A stretch of DNA of 38,535 nt from CAG-1138 sp964495385 (lineage in GTDB: Bacteria; Bacillota; Clostridia; Christensenellales; CAG-917): assembly GCA_964495385.1 (NCBI GenBank), contig CAZBVO010000012.1, forward strand, positions 1 through 38,535, in the 5' to 3' direction. Below are positions 22,777-30,951 of the stretch, one piece after another. Below the pieces are notes generated by a model. It did no database searches. It was not told where the DNA came from and worked only from the letters and a program-made list of their open reading frames with translations. Within the stretch, counting starts at the first letter, position 1. Every line of letters begins with the position of its first letter. The translations under genes were made by a program, and so were the position numbers.

Positions 22777-24070
22777 TGTCCCGATTCTCCTCTTCCTGTG
22801 TCGGCAGGTCCGAAATTTCGCTATCCTGCGATTTTTCCGCAACCAAAACCGAATTGTCTTTTGCAACGTCGGACTCAACTTCCGACTCTACGTTTCTGCC
22901 TCTAAGCTGTTGCAACCTCAGTTTCAGGCGTTTGTTGTAGTCTCTCGTTTTCAAACTGCCCACGATGACCATGCCGAAATTGATGCAGGTGCCGATAAAA
23001 ATGTAAATATAATAGGTTATCGCACGCCAAAGCATAACCGCCCAGAAGAAATTTCCGCCTCCCAGCTCGTCGCCGAAAATGCCATAGAAATAAGCTTCTG
23101 CACCGCCGGCCGAGCCCGGTGTCGGGATATAGCTGGAAGCGTTCATGGCATACATACCCTTTACAATCGTTTGCCACATGTTGCATTCGACGCCGAACGC
23201 CCTGATTACGAAGTACGGAACCGCAACCAATGCAAGCACTTCCAAAAGCGTCAAAACGGCAATTACAATGCTCAGCCCGATATGCTTGAACAAAAAGCGC
23301 AACGTCCCGATAAATTCTTCGACGGTTTTCAAAACCTTGGCAACGGCCGCATCGTAATCTTTTACGATTTTGATTTTATGCCCCAGCTTCATAACCCATT
23401 CGGTCAAAGCAAGCGCCCAGGATTTTTTGATTATAAACAATGCAACTATTGCCGGCAACGCCAAATTAAACAAAACGCCCACGTACGCCGCGATTTTTAT
23501 ACCGCCTGCGGTGGTTGTCGCCGTGCAAATGTAGCAAATGACTATTGCGATGTTCGAAACAAGCAATTTTACGGCATGGTGAATAACCGGCATCGAACAA
23601 GCGGTTGCGGTGTCCACGCCCGACTTGGCCATGTAGTACATCTGAAACGGTTGTCCGCCCATTGAAAACGGCGTAATGTTGTCGTAATATTTGCCTATAA
23701 CGGTGGTTTTGATTGCAAGCCACGGACGGAACCCTTGGCCGGATTTGTGCGTCATAAGCATATAGCACAACGCCTCCGCACCTACCATAACCACAAACAG
23801 CAAGCAGGCGGCCACAACGTAACGCCAGCCGTCCTGAACTTCCAAAATGGTTTCTTTAAGGTTTGGAATGCTGCCCGAATTGCGCTTTTCCATCCACAAA
23901 ATAAACACCACAATCAGCACGTTAAACAGCAAAAACGCTATTTTAACGCCCAGATTCTGTTTTTTGGGTGCCATTTTTTCGAGATCTTCGACAGACTCGG
24001 TCTGAGTGGTCATATCGGAAAAATCGACAGGGCCCGAAAATTGAATTTTTTTGTTTTTATCTTTATCCAT
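22769..24070 (-). CDS. UPF0104/LPG-synthase-type membrane protein (flippase-like)
   Basis: 433-residue polytopic membrane protein of the lysylphosphatidylglycerol synthase transmembrane family (UPF0104, AglD-like). A hydrophilic N-tail (1-42) and C-tail (about 380-433, acidic) flank about seven or eight segments. Two family motifs are clear: YYDNITPFSMGGQPFQMYYM (129-148) and SSYIPTPGSAGGAEAYF (312-328). Members without a catalytic domain are thought to move or handle lipid-linked substrates across the membrane; that is family knowledge, not shown here. It starts inside the stop codon of the acyltransferase gene (eight-base overlap) and its end overlaps DUF896, so the three are co-translated. 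Confidence 0.88.
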   Translation of the reverse strand: MDKDKNKKIQFSGPVDFSDMTTQTESVEDLEKMAPKKQNLGVKIAFLLFNVLIVVFILWMEKRNSGSIPNLKETILEVQDGWRYVVAACLLFVVMVGAEALCYMLMTHKSGQGFRPWLAIKTTVIGKYYDNITPFSMGGQPFQMYYMAKSGVDTATACSMPVIHHAVKLLVSNIAIVICYICTATTTAGGIKIAAYVGVLFNLALPAIVALFIIKKSWALALTEWVMKLGHKIKIVKDYDAAVAKVLKTVEEFIGTLRFLFKHIGLSIVIAVLTLLEVLALVAVPYFVIRAFGVECNMWQTIVKGMYAMNASSYIPTPGSAGGAEAYFYGIFGDELGGGNFFWAVMLWRAITYYIYIFIGTCINFGMVIVGSLKTRDYNKRLKLRLQQLRGRNVESEVESDVAKDNSVLVAEKSQDSEISDLPTQEEENRDND

Positions 24071-24845
24071 ACAAAACTACGTCGTGCTCGCCGAGTCCGT
24101 CGGCAAGCTTTGTAACCTCTTCCTGCAAATATTTTGCTATGTCCGCACTTTGAGTGCGCATCGGAATTTCGGGATCGTAGGTCACCGGATCGCCGATGAC
24201 GAATTTTTTGAGACTTTGCGCACAGTAAACGGGATAGAATTTAAGGCATTTGCCCGTTTGTCTGTAATAAGTTTGTGCCACGTAAGTGAACCCTTTTTGG
24301 AATTCGAAAACATATTTAGACACTTGATTTTCCGTTCTCTCCGGGAAAACCATGCTGGACTTGCCCGCCTTTAACGTGTCGACAAATTCGTTGAACGTGT
24401 GCTTCACCCTCGTGTCGTGAAAAACAGGAATGGCTTCGGTGCTTCTGAACGTCAAAACCACCAACGGAATCAGAATGGCCGCAGGGATTTTCAAAAGCGG
24501 ACTTCTGTTTTTAAGCACGTTCTTCATCATATGATGCCAGCATTCCTTGTAGTACATAAAATAGCAGTTTGCCCACAGCCTGACGTTTTTGTAGTATGCC
24601 AAAATGGCAAACGGCGCATACACCTTTGTGTGGTTGCAAACAAACAGACACGGTTCTTCGGGAACGTCGGTTTGCCAAACAATCTCGGGTTTTGGGGTAA
24701 AAATCCTTCCGACGGCCTTCACTGCTCCGAAAAACAGATGCGGCCTTTTTCCGTGATTGACCGGCACGTAGCGGTTGTTGAAGATATCGTCGCCCGAAAC
24801 GTAGCGAGTTTCCGCAACCGTTTGGTCATTGTTCTTTTCGTTCAT
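24063..24845 (-). CDS. Divergent PlsC-like lysophospholipid acyltransferase without the motif Asp
   Basis: 260-residue protein that resembles the 1-acylglycerol-3-phosphate acyltransferase (PlsC) fold. FVCNHTKVYAPFA (about 68-80) stands where NHxxxxD is expected: His72 is present but the Asp of the charge relay is Ala77. VFPERTEN (166-173) replaces the usual FPEGTRS. Other typical features are VFHDTRV, a GKSSMVFPE strand and FYPVYCA further on. One hydrophobic stretch (about 119-133) may anchor it in the membrane. Related divergent proteins occur in Clostridia (recalled, not checked). It could be a glycolipid acyltransferase with changed chemistry or an inactive relative. AAGGA lies before ATG 24845, 15 bases after the GPH symporter stop. 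Confidence 0.65.
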   Translation of the reverse strand: MNEKNNDQTVAETRYVSGDDIFNNRYVPVNHGKRPHLFFGAVKAVGRIFTPKPEIVWQTDVPEEPCLFVCNHTKVYAPFAILAYYKNVRLWANCYFMYYKECWHHMMKNVLKNRSPLLKIPAAILIPLVVLTFRSTEAIPVFHDTRVKHTFNEFVDTLKAGKSSMVFPERTENQVSKYVFEFQKGFTYVAQTYYRQTGKCLKFYPVYCAQSLKKFVIGDPVTYDPEIPMRTQSADIAKYLQEEVTKLADGLGEHDVVLYG

Positions 24846-24860
24846 AAAGTCATTTCCTTT

Positions 24861-26375
24861 TTATTCGATATTTATGCCCTTTTCCAAACGCATTTCGGCA
24901 AGTTCCTCGGTGATTTGTTTTTTCTTGTCGCCGCAGATGTCATAGAACAAAATAGGGATTGCGCAAACAAGCATCGAAAGCCCCGGCACTATCGACACCA
25001 ACGAGAACATGCCTATACGCTTTGTGTGCGACAGTTCGGTAACCAACACGACTGCTTCCTTGCCCACCGATTGAGACGGATCCAAACCGATTATAATGTA
25101 CATGATGATGACGAAACCGGTTGCAAGAGCGTTGGCCAATTTGTTGACAAAGGTTTGGCATGCGCTTCCCAAAGCGTTGTCGCGATAGCCCGTTTTCCAT
25201 TCCAAATAATCCAAGCAGTCGCCCACCATTGCGTACGACGTGACGTTCAAAACGCCCAGTGGCACGCACTGAATCATAATAAACGGAATGCAAACGAAAA
25301 ACAGCCAGCCCACGTCTTTTGCAATGCTCACCGCACCCAGCACGGTGGTTACGATGCTTGCGGCGAAGCCGGCAAAGCAAGCAACCACTACAATTTGTTT
25401 GTAATCGTATTTTTTGTAAAGCTTAGGAAGCAGCAACATCGTGCCGAACATTCCTATTGCCGAACAGCCCGTAAGAATGATGTTTACGGTGCTGACGCTG
25501 CTGGACACCGCGGCATACAGTTCCTCACCGGTAAGTCCCGTTGTGTCCGGCCCGACGTAAAACGCATAACGCGCAACGTGTATGGACGCCGCACCCATAA
25601 GATAGCGTCCGCTTGCAAGTATGCCCATGGTGACAACCAACATAAGCGGCTTGCATTGCATCAAACGTTTCAGAACGCTCGGTTCGTTAGGATCCTTTTT
25701 CTCCTTAGGCGTGTCCGGAACGATAACGCGCTCCTTGACGGTAAAACAGCTTATCATGTAAAGCGCAAGCCCGACAAGCGAAGCAAAGGTTACGCAAACA
25801 AGATATTTTGTGCTTTCGTTCGTTACGCCAAGTTGCAGAGCAAACCAACCGAGAATGGTCCAAAGCACTGTCGGAAGCGCCGAACCGATGCTGTTGATGG
25901 TTCTGCTTTTGGAGAACAGCTGTCCCCTTTCGTCCGGATTCGGAGTCATTACGTTTGGCAAGCTCCAGAACGGAACGTCGCCCAAAGTGTACGCCATGTC
26001 CCACAAAACGTAAGTGACTGCGGCATAAACCATTGCGAGGGTTGCGTTTTGTTGCAACCTGCCGCCCCAATCGAAGAACATCAAAAACGTCAAAACCGAA
26101 ATAGGAACGGCCGAAAACGCAACGTACGGTTTGTACTTGCCCCACTTGGTGGTGTGACGGTCGACTATACTGCCGACAATCGGATCGTTGACGGCATCCC
26201 AAAAACGGGAAACGTACGTCAAAATCAGTATGAACACCGGCGATAATCCCAAGCATTGGAAATAAAAGTCGGTGATGTAGCCGGACATCATGGCATACAT
26301 CATGCCTTGCCCGAGTGCGGCCACCGAATAGAGCCAAATTTCTTTTTTGCTTAAGTAAGTCTTTTTTTCATCCAT
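24861..26375 (-). CDS. GPH-family sugar:cation symporter
   Basis: 504-residue transporter of the glycoside-pentoside-hexuronide family with 12 expected segments. Family motifs are RFWDAVNDPIVGSIVDRHTT near residue 50, WGKYKPYV, TPNPDERGQLFSK, and GDCLDYLEWKTGYRDNALG in the second half; it ends FYDICGDKKKQITEEL. It should import a glycoside with Na+ or H+. ATG 26375 has GAGGAAA seven bases upstream; the longer frame from 26396 would lie within a leader hairpin. It is the first gene of an operon with the PlsC-like protein (15 bases downstream), the flippase-like protein and DUF896. A palindrome after the promoter suggests sugar-responsive repression. Confidence 0.92.
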   Translation of the reverse strand: MDEKKTYLSKKEIWLYSVAALGQGMMYAMMSGYITDFYFQCLGLSPVFILILTYVSRFWDAVNDPIVGSIVDRHTTKWGKYKPYVAFSAVPISVLTFLMFFDWGGRLQQNATLAMVYAAVTYVLWDMAYTLGDVPFWSLPNVMTPNPDERGQLFSKSRTINSIGSALPTVLWTILGWFALQLGVTNESTKYLVCVTFASLVGLALYMISCFTVKERVIVPDTPKEKKDPNEPSVLKRLMQCKPLMLVVTMGILASGRYLMGAASIHVARYAFYVGPDTTGLTGEELYAAVSSSVSTVNIILTGCSAIGMFGTMLLLPKLYKKYDYKQIVVVACFAGFAASIVTTVLGAVSIAKDVGWLFFVCIPFIMIQCVPLGVLNVTSYAMVGDCLDYLEWKTGYRDNALGSACQTFVNKLANALATGFVIIMYIIIGLDPSQSVGKEAVVLVTELSHTKRIGMFSLVSIVPGLSMLVCAIPILFYDICGDKKKQITEELAEMRLEKGINIE

Positions 26376-26379
26376 AAAT

Positions 26380-26405
26380 TTTCCTCGCCCGGACAAAGTC
26401 CGAGG
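26380..26405 (-). promoter_or_regulatory. Leader hairpin that can mask the symporter ribosome-binding site
   Basis: CCTCG (26383-26387) pairs with CGAGG (26401-26405) and GAC/GTC (26392-26394, 26398-26400) extends the stem past a four-base bulge. The minus-strand Shine-Dalgarno GAGG (26386-26383) is inside the outer stem. Confidence 0.45.
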
Positions 26406-26435
26406 GAAACAACGTTTATTTGACCGAACTTATAT

Positions 26436-26452
26436 TTATTGTTAAACAATAA
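26436..26452. promoter_or_regulatory. Perfect 17-bp palindrome, probable operator
   Basis: TTATTGTT-A-AACAATAA, eight-base arms with one central base, lies about 13-29 bases after the expected transcription start of the symporter operon. A repressor bound here would block elongation. Its identity is unknown; LacI-, GntR- and ROK-type sugar repressors are candidates. Confidence 0.6.
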
Positions 26453-26471
26453 TATAAATGCAATCCTTAAC

Positions 26472-26500
26472 ATTTTACTATATTCGTTTTTTTTTGTCAA
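26472..26500 (-). promoter_or_regulatory. Promoter of the symporter-acyltransferase operon
   Basis: On the minus strand, TTGACA (26500-26495), 17 bases, TAAAAT (26477-26472). Confidence 0.87.
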
Positions 26501-26552
26501 CTACTGACGCCAAACTGTCCCGTCGACACCCCGTTTGCAGGCCAAAAACAAC

Positions 26553-26578
26553 AAAATCGCCGACACTTCGGCGATTTT
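26553..26578 (-). terminator. Terminator after the DUF1294 gene
   Basis: AAAATCGCCG (26553-26562) pairs with CGGCGATTTT (26569-26578) around a six-base loop, downstream of the DUF1294 stop codon. Confidence 0.85.
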
Positions 26579-26593
26579 TGTCTATTTTCTTTG

Positions 26594-26926
26594 TTATCGA
26601 AACGCCAACACTGTCACCACGGTCAGCGTCAAAACGTTCAAAACGGCAAGTGCGGGCATGCCGTATTTGAAATACCAATGCTTGGTTTTGTGCCTGAATT
26701 TTTTCATTCCGAGGGTTGTCCCCACGCCGCCCATAAAAAACGCTATCGCAAAAAGCGTGGCCTCCTTGGTGCGCCATTTATGTTGTTTTGCCTTTTGTTT
26801 GTCGGCCCCCATCGCGCAGTATCCGACCACGGTCATAACGGCAAAAACCGCCGCCAAAACAATAAAAACGTCAAAATAAATTTCGTTGCCGATTGCCGCC
26901 AAGGCAAAAATAATCAAATTTGTCAT
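26594..26926 (-). CDS. DUF1294 family small membrane protein
   Basis: 110 residues with three or four predicted membrane segments (about 2-12, 17-38, 56-73, 88-108). The family core is visible: MGADKQKAKQHKWRTKE (39-55) followed by GGVGTTLGMKKFRHKTKHWYF (66-86, with FRHKT at 77-81). Function of DUF1294 is unknown; members often sit as stand-alone genes. The ATG at 26926 has GAGGTG six bases upstream and begins at the family's usual place. It is divergent from the ferritin-like gene at 27041, with a LacI/cre-like palindrome in between, and ends at a good terminator, so it is transcribed alone. Confidence 0.9.
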   Translation of the reverse strand: MTNLIIFALAAIGNEIYFDVFIVLAAVFAVMTVVGYCAMGADKQKAKQHKWRTKEATLFAIAFFMGGVGTTLGMKKFRHKTKHWYFKYGMPALAVLNVLTLTVVTVLAFR

Positions 26927-26963
26927 ACCAAACACCTCGTTGTTCCCCATTATACCCCCAACC

Positions 26964-26975
26964 GCAAACGTTTGC
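26964..26975. promoter_or_regulatory. LacI-family/cre-like operator palindrome
   Basis: GCAAACGTTTGC is a perfect 12-bp palindrome with a central CG, as in operators of PurR, CcpA and other LacI-family regulators. With flanks it fits the cre consensus except for the first base. It lies between the divergent DUF1294 and ferritin-like genes, so it could control either or both. Confidence 0.5.
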
Positions 26976-27040
26976 AACGGTTTAGAATTTGTTTTATGGG
27001 AAATAATAGCATTATTCAAACTAAAACACAAGGAGCATTT

Positions 27041-28324
27041 ATGACAAAAAATCCAAATCCATTCGGCGAGCGGCCGATTTCTTCTGACAGCACCTATTTT
27101 TCGCTGTCCGACATGTATCCTAAAGCCTACAACAAACACGAAACGACGCCTTTTACCAAAATCCGCATTATTCTGGCCAACGGCGCCGAGTTCGAAGCGC
27201 AATGGTTTTTGCACAATTTTGCCCGCCATTGCACCGACAACGACGTTCGCCGCAAAATTTCGGAAGTTAGAAAAAGCGAACAAATGCAACAAAAGCGCAT
27301 CGCCTGCCTGAAACCTATCAGCGAAACCGTGCTCGAAACCACAATCGGCTACGAACAGCTGGCCGTCGAGTTGACGGCGATATTTGCACGGCGCGAAAAA
27401 AATCCGTACGTCAAACAGGCGTTGGATTTTGCCCTTTTGGAAGATTTTGACCACCTCTATCGCTATGCCGACCTTCTCAACCTCGAACACGGCATAGAAG
27501 CCAAAAAAATGGTGGGTGCTTTAACCGAAATCATGCCGGGGCGCCCGACAATTGCCGAACACCGCTTCCCGTGGGACGACGTCAAACGCAAAACCGATTT
27601 CAAAACCGCCGATCCGCTGACCAGGCTCGACGCAAGCATAATCGTGGCCGCCGAACAGCAAACGATGAACTACTATATGAATCAGGCCGGATTTTACACA
27701 AGCGACCTCGGCCGCAAACTGTACGGCGAAATCGCCATGATCGAGGAACAGCACGTCACGCAGTACGAAAGCCTTTTGGATCCGACCACGACTTGGTTGG
27801 AATGCTGGTTGATGCACGAATACACCGAGTGCTATCTGTACTACTCGCTGTTTACGGACGAAACCGATCCTTATATAAAGTCCGTCTGGCAGCGGCATTA
27901 CGAAATCGAGGTCAACCACCTGCACGTCGCCGCCCAAGCGTTGGCCGACTTTGAAAACAAAGCCGCCGAACAAATAATCCCCGACGGCACCTTCCCTGAA
28001 CTTTTAAGCTTCGAAAAAAACAACAACGTCGACTACGTTCGCGAGGTTTTGAAACAAAGTTACCTTCAAGGGCGAGGCGAAGACTGGCTAAATATAAACG
28101 ATATGCCGTCCGACAGTAAATTCTTTACCCTGCAAAGCATTATGATTGACGACGTTGCCTCCGTTCCGAGCCACGCCGTCATAGAAAAACACATCAAACA
28201 CGAAGGGCGGGATTATCGCTTCCAAACGGCGCCGCACCCAATAAAAACACTTGACGACGTCAAATCGGACAACGTTTCCGTCGCACGGAAAAAGGACGTT
28301 CCCGTCGCTTCGCAGTCACGCTGA
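27041..28324 (+). CDS. Large ferritin-like protein with three Glu...ExxH half-sites
   Basis: 427-residue soluble protein that looks like a helical ferritin-superfamily protein of unknown reaction. Putative metal-ligand pairs recur at the same spacing: Glu105 with EDFDH (Asp135/His138), Glu205 with EEQH (Glu235/His238), and Glu260 with EVNH (Glu290/His293), each Glu-to-His distance being 33 residues. This is the helix A/helix B pattern of di-iron bundles. An N-terminal helix pair (about 50-90) seems to be a fourth, ligand-poor repeat. The C-terminal 100 residues are less conserved-looking, with a polar tail. No signal peptide. ATG 27041 follows AGGAG by five bases. It could be an oxidase, peroxide-detoxifying or iron-storage enzyme; the sequence does not decide. 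It is not a manganese catalase by visible motif order. Confidence 0.75.
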   Translation: MTKNPNPFGERPISSDSTYFSLSDMYPKAYNKHETTPFTKIRIILANGAEFEAQWFLHNFARHCTDNDVRRKISEVRKSEQMQQKRIACLKPISETVLETTIGYEQLAVELTAIFARREKNPYVKQALDFALLEDFDHLYRYADLLNLEHGIEAKKMVGALTEIMPGRPTIAEHRFPWDDVKRKTDFKTADPLTRLDASIIVAAEQQTMNYYMNQAGFYTSDLGRKLYGEIAMIEEQHVTQYESLLDPTTTWLECWLMHEYTECYLYYSLFTDETDPYIKSVWQRHYEIEVNHLHVAAQALADFENKAAEQIIPDGTFPELLSFEKNNNVDYVREVLKQSYLQGRGEDWLNINDMPSDSKFFTLQSIMIDDVASVPSHAVIEKHIKHEGRDYRFQTAPHPIKTLDDVKSDNVSVARKKDVPVASQSR

Positions 28325-28330
28325 ACAACA

Positions 28331-28358
28331 AAAACGCCTCCCGCAAGGGAAGCGTTTT
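28331..28358. terminator. Bidirectional terminator between convergent genes
   Basis: AAAACGCCTCCC (28331-28342) pairs with GGGAAGCGTTTT (28347-28358, one G-U on one strand) around GCAA. It serves the ferritin-like gene and the GH31 gene. Confidence 0.9.
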
Positions 28359-28363
28359 AAATT

Positions 28364-30778
28364 TTATTCGTTCCAAAGCTCCATGATGGCACCTCTGACC
28401 GATTTCGGGAAGCGTGATTTTTTGACCGCTTCGATAAATTCCGAGTCGGTTGAAGCCTTGTGTATGCGAGCAAATTTTATCATGTTTCTGACCGAACCGC
28501 CCTCAACTTTCGACAGCATTTCGATGCCGAATTCTTTTATCGGCATGTTGACGTCATAAACAGGATCTTCAATCGTAATCTCTACTTTATCCGTCGGTTT
28601 GACGTGTTTAACACGCACTTTGAGGCATTTGTCGCGGATGATGCAATCTTCGTAAAGTTCGCCGTTGACGTACACGGTAAGTTTGCCTTCGACGATGTCT
28701 TTGAAGTAAAGGCTGAAGTTTCTCGTTTCCGGCACGACGTCGGTATCGCCCTCGACAGGGTTGATGACAAAGTAGTTTCCGTTGCCCTCGGCCTGCTCGA
28801 AACGGGTGAGCGCATAACTGTCGACGTAGCTGTTGTCGCCCCTATCCTCGTACATGGTAAAATTGCCGTTGCCGCGATAGATCCAAAGTTCCAAATCGGT
28901 AGGGTTGGAGCTGTCGTTACCTTCCGAAAGGCCAAGCGGAATTATTGCGCCTGCCTTGGCCAAAACAGGTATCGACGAATTGTCGCGATACAGCTCGAGA
29001 TTGCGGCCGCCTTCGTAAACGTAACCCGTGAAAATGTCCGTCCATCTTCCCTTCGGCAACCACGCCTTAACTTTGGCAAGATGCGTTTTTTTGTCGGATT
29101 TGGCCGTTATCGGACAAACCATAAGTTCGCTTCCGAACATATATTGGTTCTTAACGTCGTATGCCTCCGGCGCATCCGGATGGCTGTAATACATAGGTTC
29201 GCAAATTGCCCTTCCTTCGCCGTAGGTGAGGTAATTCATCGTGTAGGTGTACGGCAACAATTTGTGTCTGAGCCTCAAAAAGTCCGTTGCGATGCGCTCG
29301 ACGCTCTTGTCGAACTTCCACGGTTCCTTGCCTTGCAATTCGTTGGAAGTGGAATGCAAGCGGTTTATCGGGCTGAAAACGCCCAACTGCAACCATCTGA
29401 GGTAAAGTTCGTAGTCTTTCACGCCGAACATGTGGCCGCCGATATCGTGACTCCACCAAGTATAACCGATGTTTGCCGCCGTTGCGGTGAAATACGGCTG
29501 ATAATCGAGCGACTGCCACAAAACGCTGGTATCGCCGGAAAATCCCAAAGGATAACGGTGACTGCCGAGGCCTGCATATCTCGAAAGAATAAGCGGTCTG
29601 CCTTCCGTACCGTCGGCCTTGGCCGCATTGTCCAGATAGTGATAGTGGTTAAGCGACCAAAGCGGATCCAGCCCTGACATTTTGGATTTTGTCCCCTGTT
29701 GCCAATCTATCCACCAAAAATCAACCCCGTCGGCCTCGTACGGCTTGTGCAAAACCTTAAAATAAGCGTTGATGAAGTCGGCATTCGAAACGTCAAAAGG
29801 TATGTCCGGCCTCGAAACGGAAGTGTCGATGCCCAGCTCCGATGCCATTGCCTCGTACATATCCTCAAAAGGTCTTACGCCCAACGCAGGATGCAGATTG
29901 ACCGTTACACGGAAATTCTTTTCCTTAAGCCAAGCCAAAAATCCCTTGTAGTTAGGGAAAAGGTCGGTGTTCCAGCTGTACCCCGTCCATCCCGGGCCCT
30001 GCATACCCAAAAAGCCTTTGGATTTATATTCGGGACCGAATTTCGATTCGAGGTCAACCCAGTGCCAATCCATGTCTATGGTTGCCACGCTTATAGGAAT
30101 TTCCGCATCGATAAAACGTTGCATGAGGTCAACGTATTCCTTCTGCGTGTACGCCTTATAGCGCGACCACCAGTTGCCGAGCGCGAAACGCGGAATCAGC
30201 GGCACACCGCCCGTGATTCCGTAATAGGCCTGAACGGCCTGACGGTAATTGCGACCGTAGCAAAAAACGTAAACGTCCTTGTTGTCGGCAGGGCGAGGTT
30301 TTACCATGCCGTCGTCGCCCAACAACAGTCCGCCGTCTTCGATAACGGCCACGCCGTTTGTGCTTGCAACGCCGTCCGACAGCTTGACTCTGCCCTTGAA
30401 AAAGTGCCATCCGCCAACCGTCATGTCCAACGTGCGATAGGTTCCCTTAAGGTTTTCCCGGTTGTCGCAGCCCACCTTCGAGCCGCCTTCAAACTGCACA
30501 TATTTTGCCTTATTCGCCGTTTTATCGAACAAAAGCGAACATTTATCAGTGGATATCGTCAAAAAGTCGGCACCTTCGTTTACGGTAAACTTCGGCACTT
30601 CGAAGTTGCGGAACCAAACGCCTTGCGTTGCGCTGTCGATAAACGAGTCCGAAGGCGAGGTTTCAACCCTAAACAGCCTGTCGGTCAAAACGGTGATGCG
30701 ATAGCCCTTGCCTTGAACCACGGCTTTTGGGTCGGAAACGGGATCGGTGTAAACTTTAAGATGATTCGATAGTTCCAT
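28364..30778 (-). CDS. Glycoside hydrolase family 31 (alpha-glucosidase/alpha-xylosidase type)
   Basis: 804-residue retaining alpha-glycosidase without signal peptide, so cytoplasmic. An N-terminal beta-sandwich (about 1-190) precedes the TIM barrel: IPRFALGNWWSRYKAY (195-210), VATIDMDWHWVD, and DFWWIDWQQG with Asp358 as nucleophile. GFSGDTSVLW gives Asp416 as acid/base, and GYTWWSHDIGGHMFG is another family signature. The C-terminal beta domains include the YEDRGDNSY element (about residue 660). The last 70 residues after the predicted beta domain are an additional helical tail. It would release glucose or xylose from imported oligosaccharides. Own promoter; not in an operon with a transporter, although two GPH symporters lie within 10 kb. 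Confidence 0.94.
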   Translation of the reverse strand: MELSNHLKVYTDPVSDPKAVVQGKGYRITVLTDRLFRVETSPSDSFIDSATQGVWFRNFEVPKFTVNEGADFLTISTDKCSLLFDKTANKAKYVQFEGGSKVGCDNRENLKGTYRTLDMTVGGWHFFKGRVKLSDGVASTNGVAVIEDGGLLLGDDGMVKPRPADNKDVYVFCYGRNYRQAVQAYYGITGGVPLIPRFALGNWWSRYKAYTQKEYVDLMQRFIDAEIPISVATIDMDWHWVDLESKFGPEYKSKGFLGMQGPGWTGYSWNTDLFPNYKGFLAWLKEKNFRVTVNLHPALGVRPFEDMYEAMASELGIDTSVSRPDIPFDVSNADFINAYFKVLHKPYEADGVDFWWIDWQQGTKSKMSGLDPLWSLNHYHYLDNAAKADGTEGRPLILSRYAGLGSHRYPLGFSGDTSVLWQSLDYQPYFTATAANIGYTWWSHDIGGHMFGVKDYELYLRWLQLGVFSPINRLHSTSNELQGKEPWKFDKSVERIATDFLRLRHKLLPYTYTMNYLTYGEGRAICEPMYYSHPDAPEAYDVKNQYMFGSELMVCPITAKSDKKTHLAKVKAWLPKGRWTDIFTGYVYEGGRNLELYRDNSSIPVLAKAGAIIPLGLSEGNDSSNPTDLELWIYRGNGNFTMYEDRGDNSYVDSYALTRFEQAEGNGNYFVINPVEGDTDVVPETRNFSLYFKDIVEGKLTVYVNGELYEDCIIRDKCLKVRVKHVKPTDKVEITIEDPVYDVNMPIKEFGIEMLSKVEGGSVRNMIKFARIHKASTDSEFIEAVKKSRFPKSVRGAIMELWNE

Positions 30779-30807
30779 AACATACCTCTCTTTGCGTACT
30801 ACCTAAC

Positions 30808-30836
30808 ATTATAATATAAAACCGCTCGCAAGTAAA
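30808..30836 (-). promoter_or_regulatory. Promoter of the GH31 gene
   Basis: On the minus strand, TTTACT (30836-30831), 17 bases, TATAAT (30813-30808). Confidence 0.75.
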
Positions 30837-30916
30837 TCGTTTTTTCGCCCAAAGTTGAAACAATACCTCTTTCCGACGTTCGGGACGGCCGCATACTTGC
30901 CGTTGCAACTCACTTT

Positions 30917-30948
30917 GCAAAAAAATACGAGCAACTGCTCGTATTTTT
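30917..30948 (-). terminator. Terminator of the XRE-SDR-OYE operon
   Basis: AAAAATACGAGC (30921-30932) pairs perfectly with GCTCGTATTTTT (30937-30948) around a four-base loop; on the minus strand TTTTTTT follows. Confidence 0.92.
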
Positions 30949-30951
30949 AAG

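Noticed and set aside
24399..26246. 615-codon plus-strand open frame
   Set aside because: Antisense shadow of the GPH symporter and acyltransferase genes; its His- and Arg-rich translation is typical of shadow frames.
27041..28324. Manganese catalase
   Set aside because: The ferritin-like pattern superficially fits, but length, helix order and the three evenly spaced half-sites do not match the catalase pattern.
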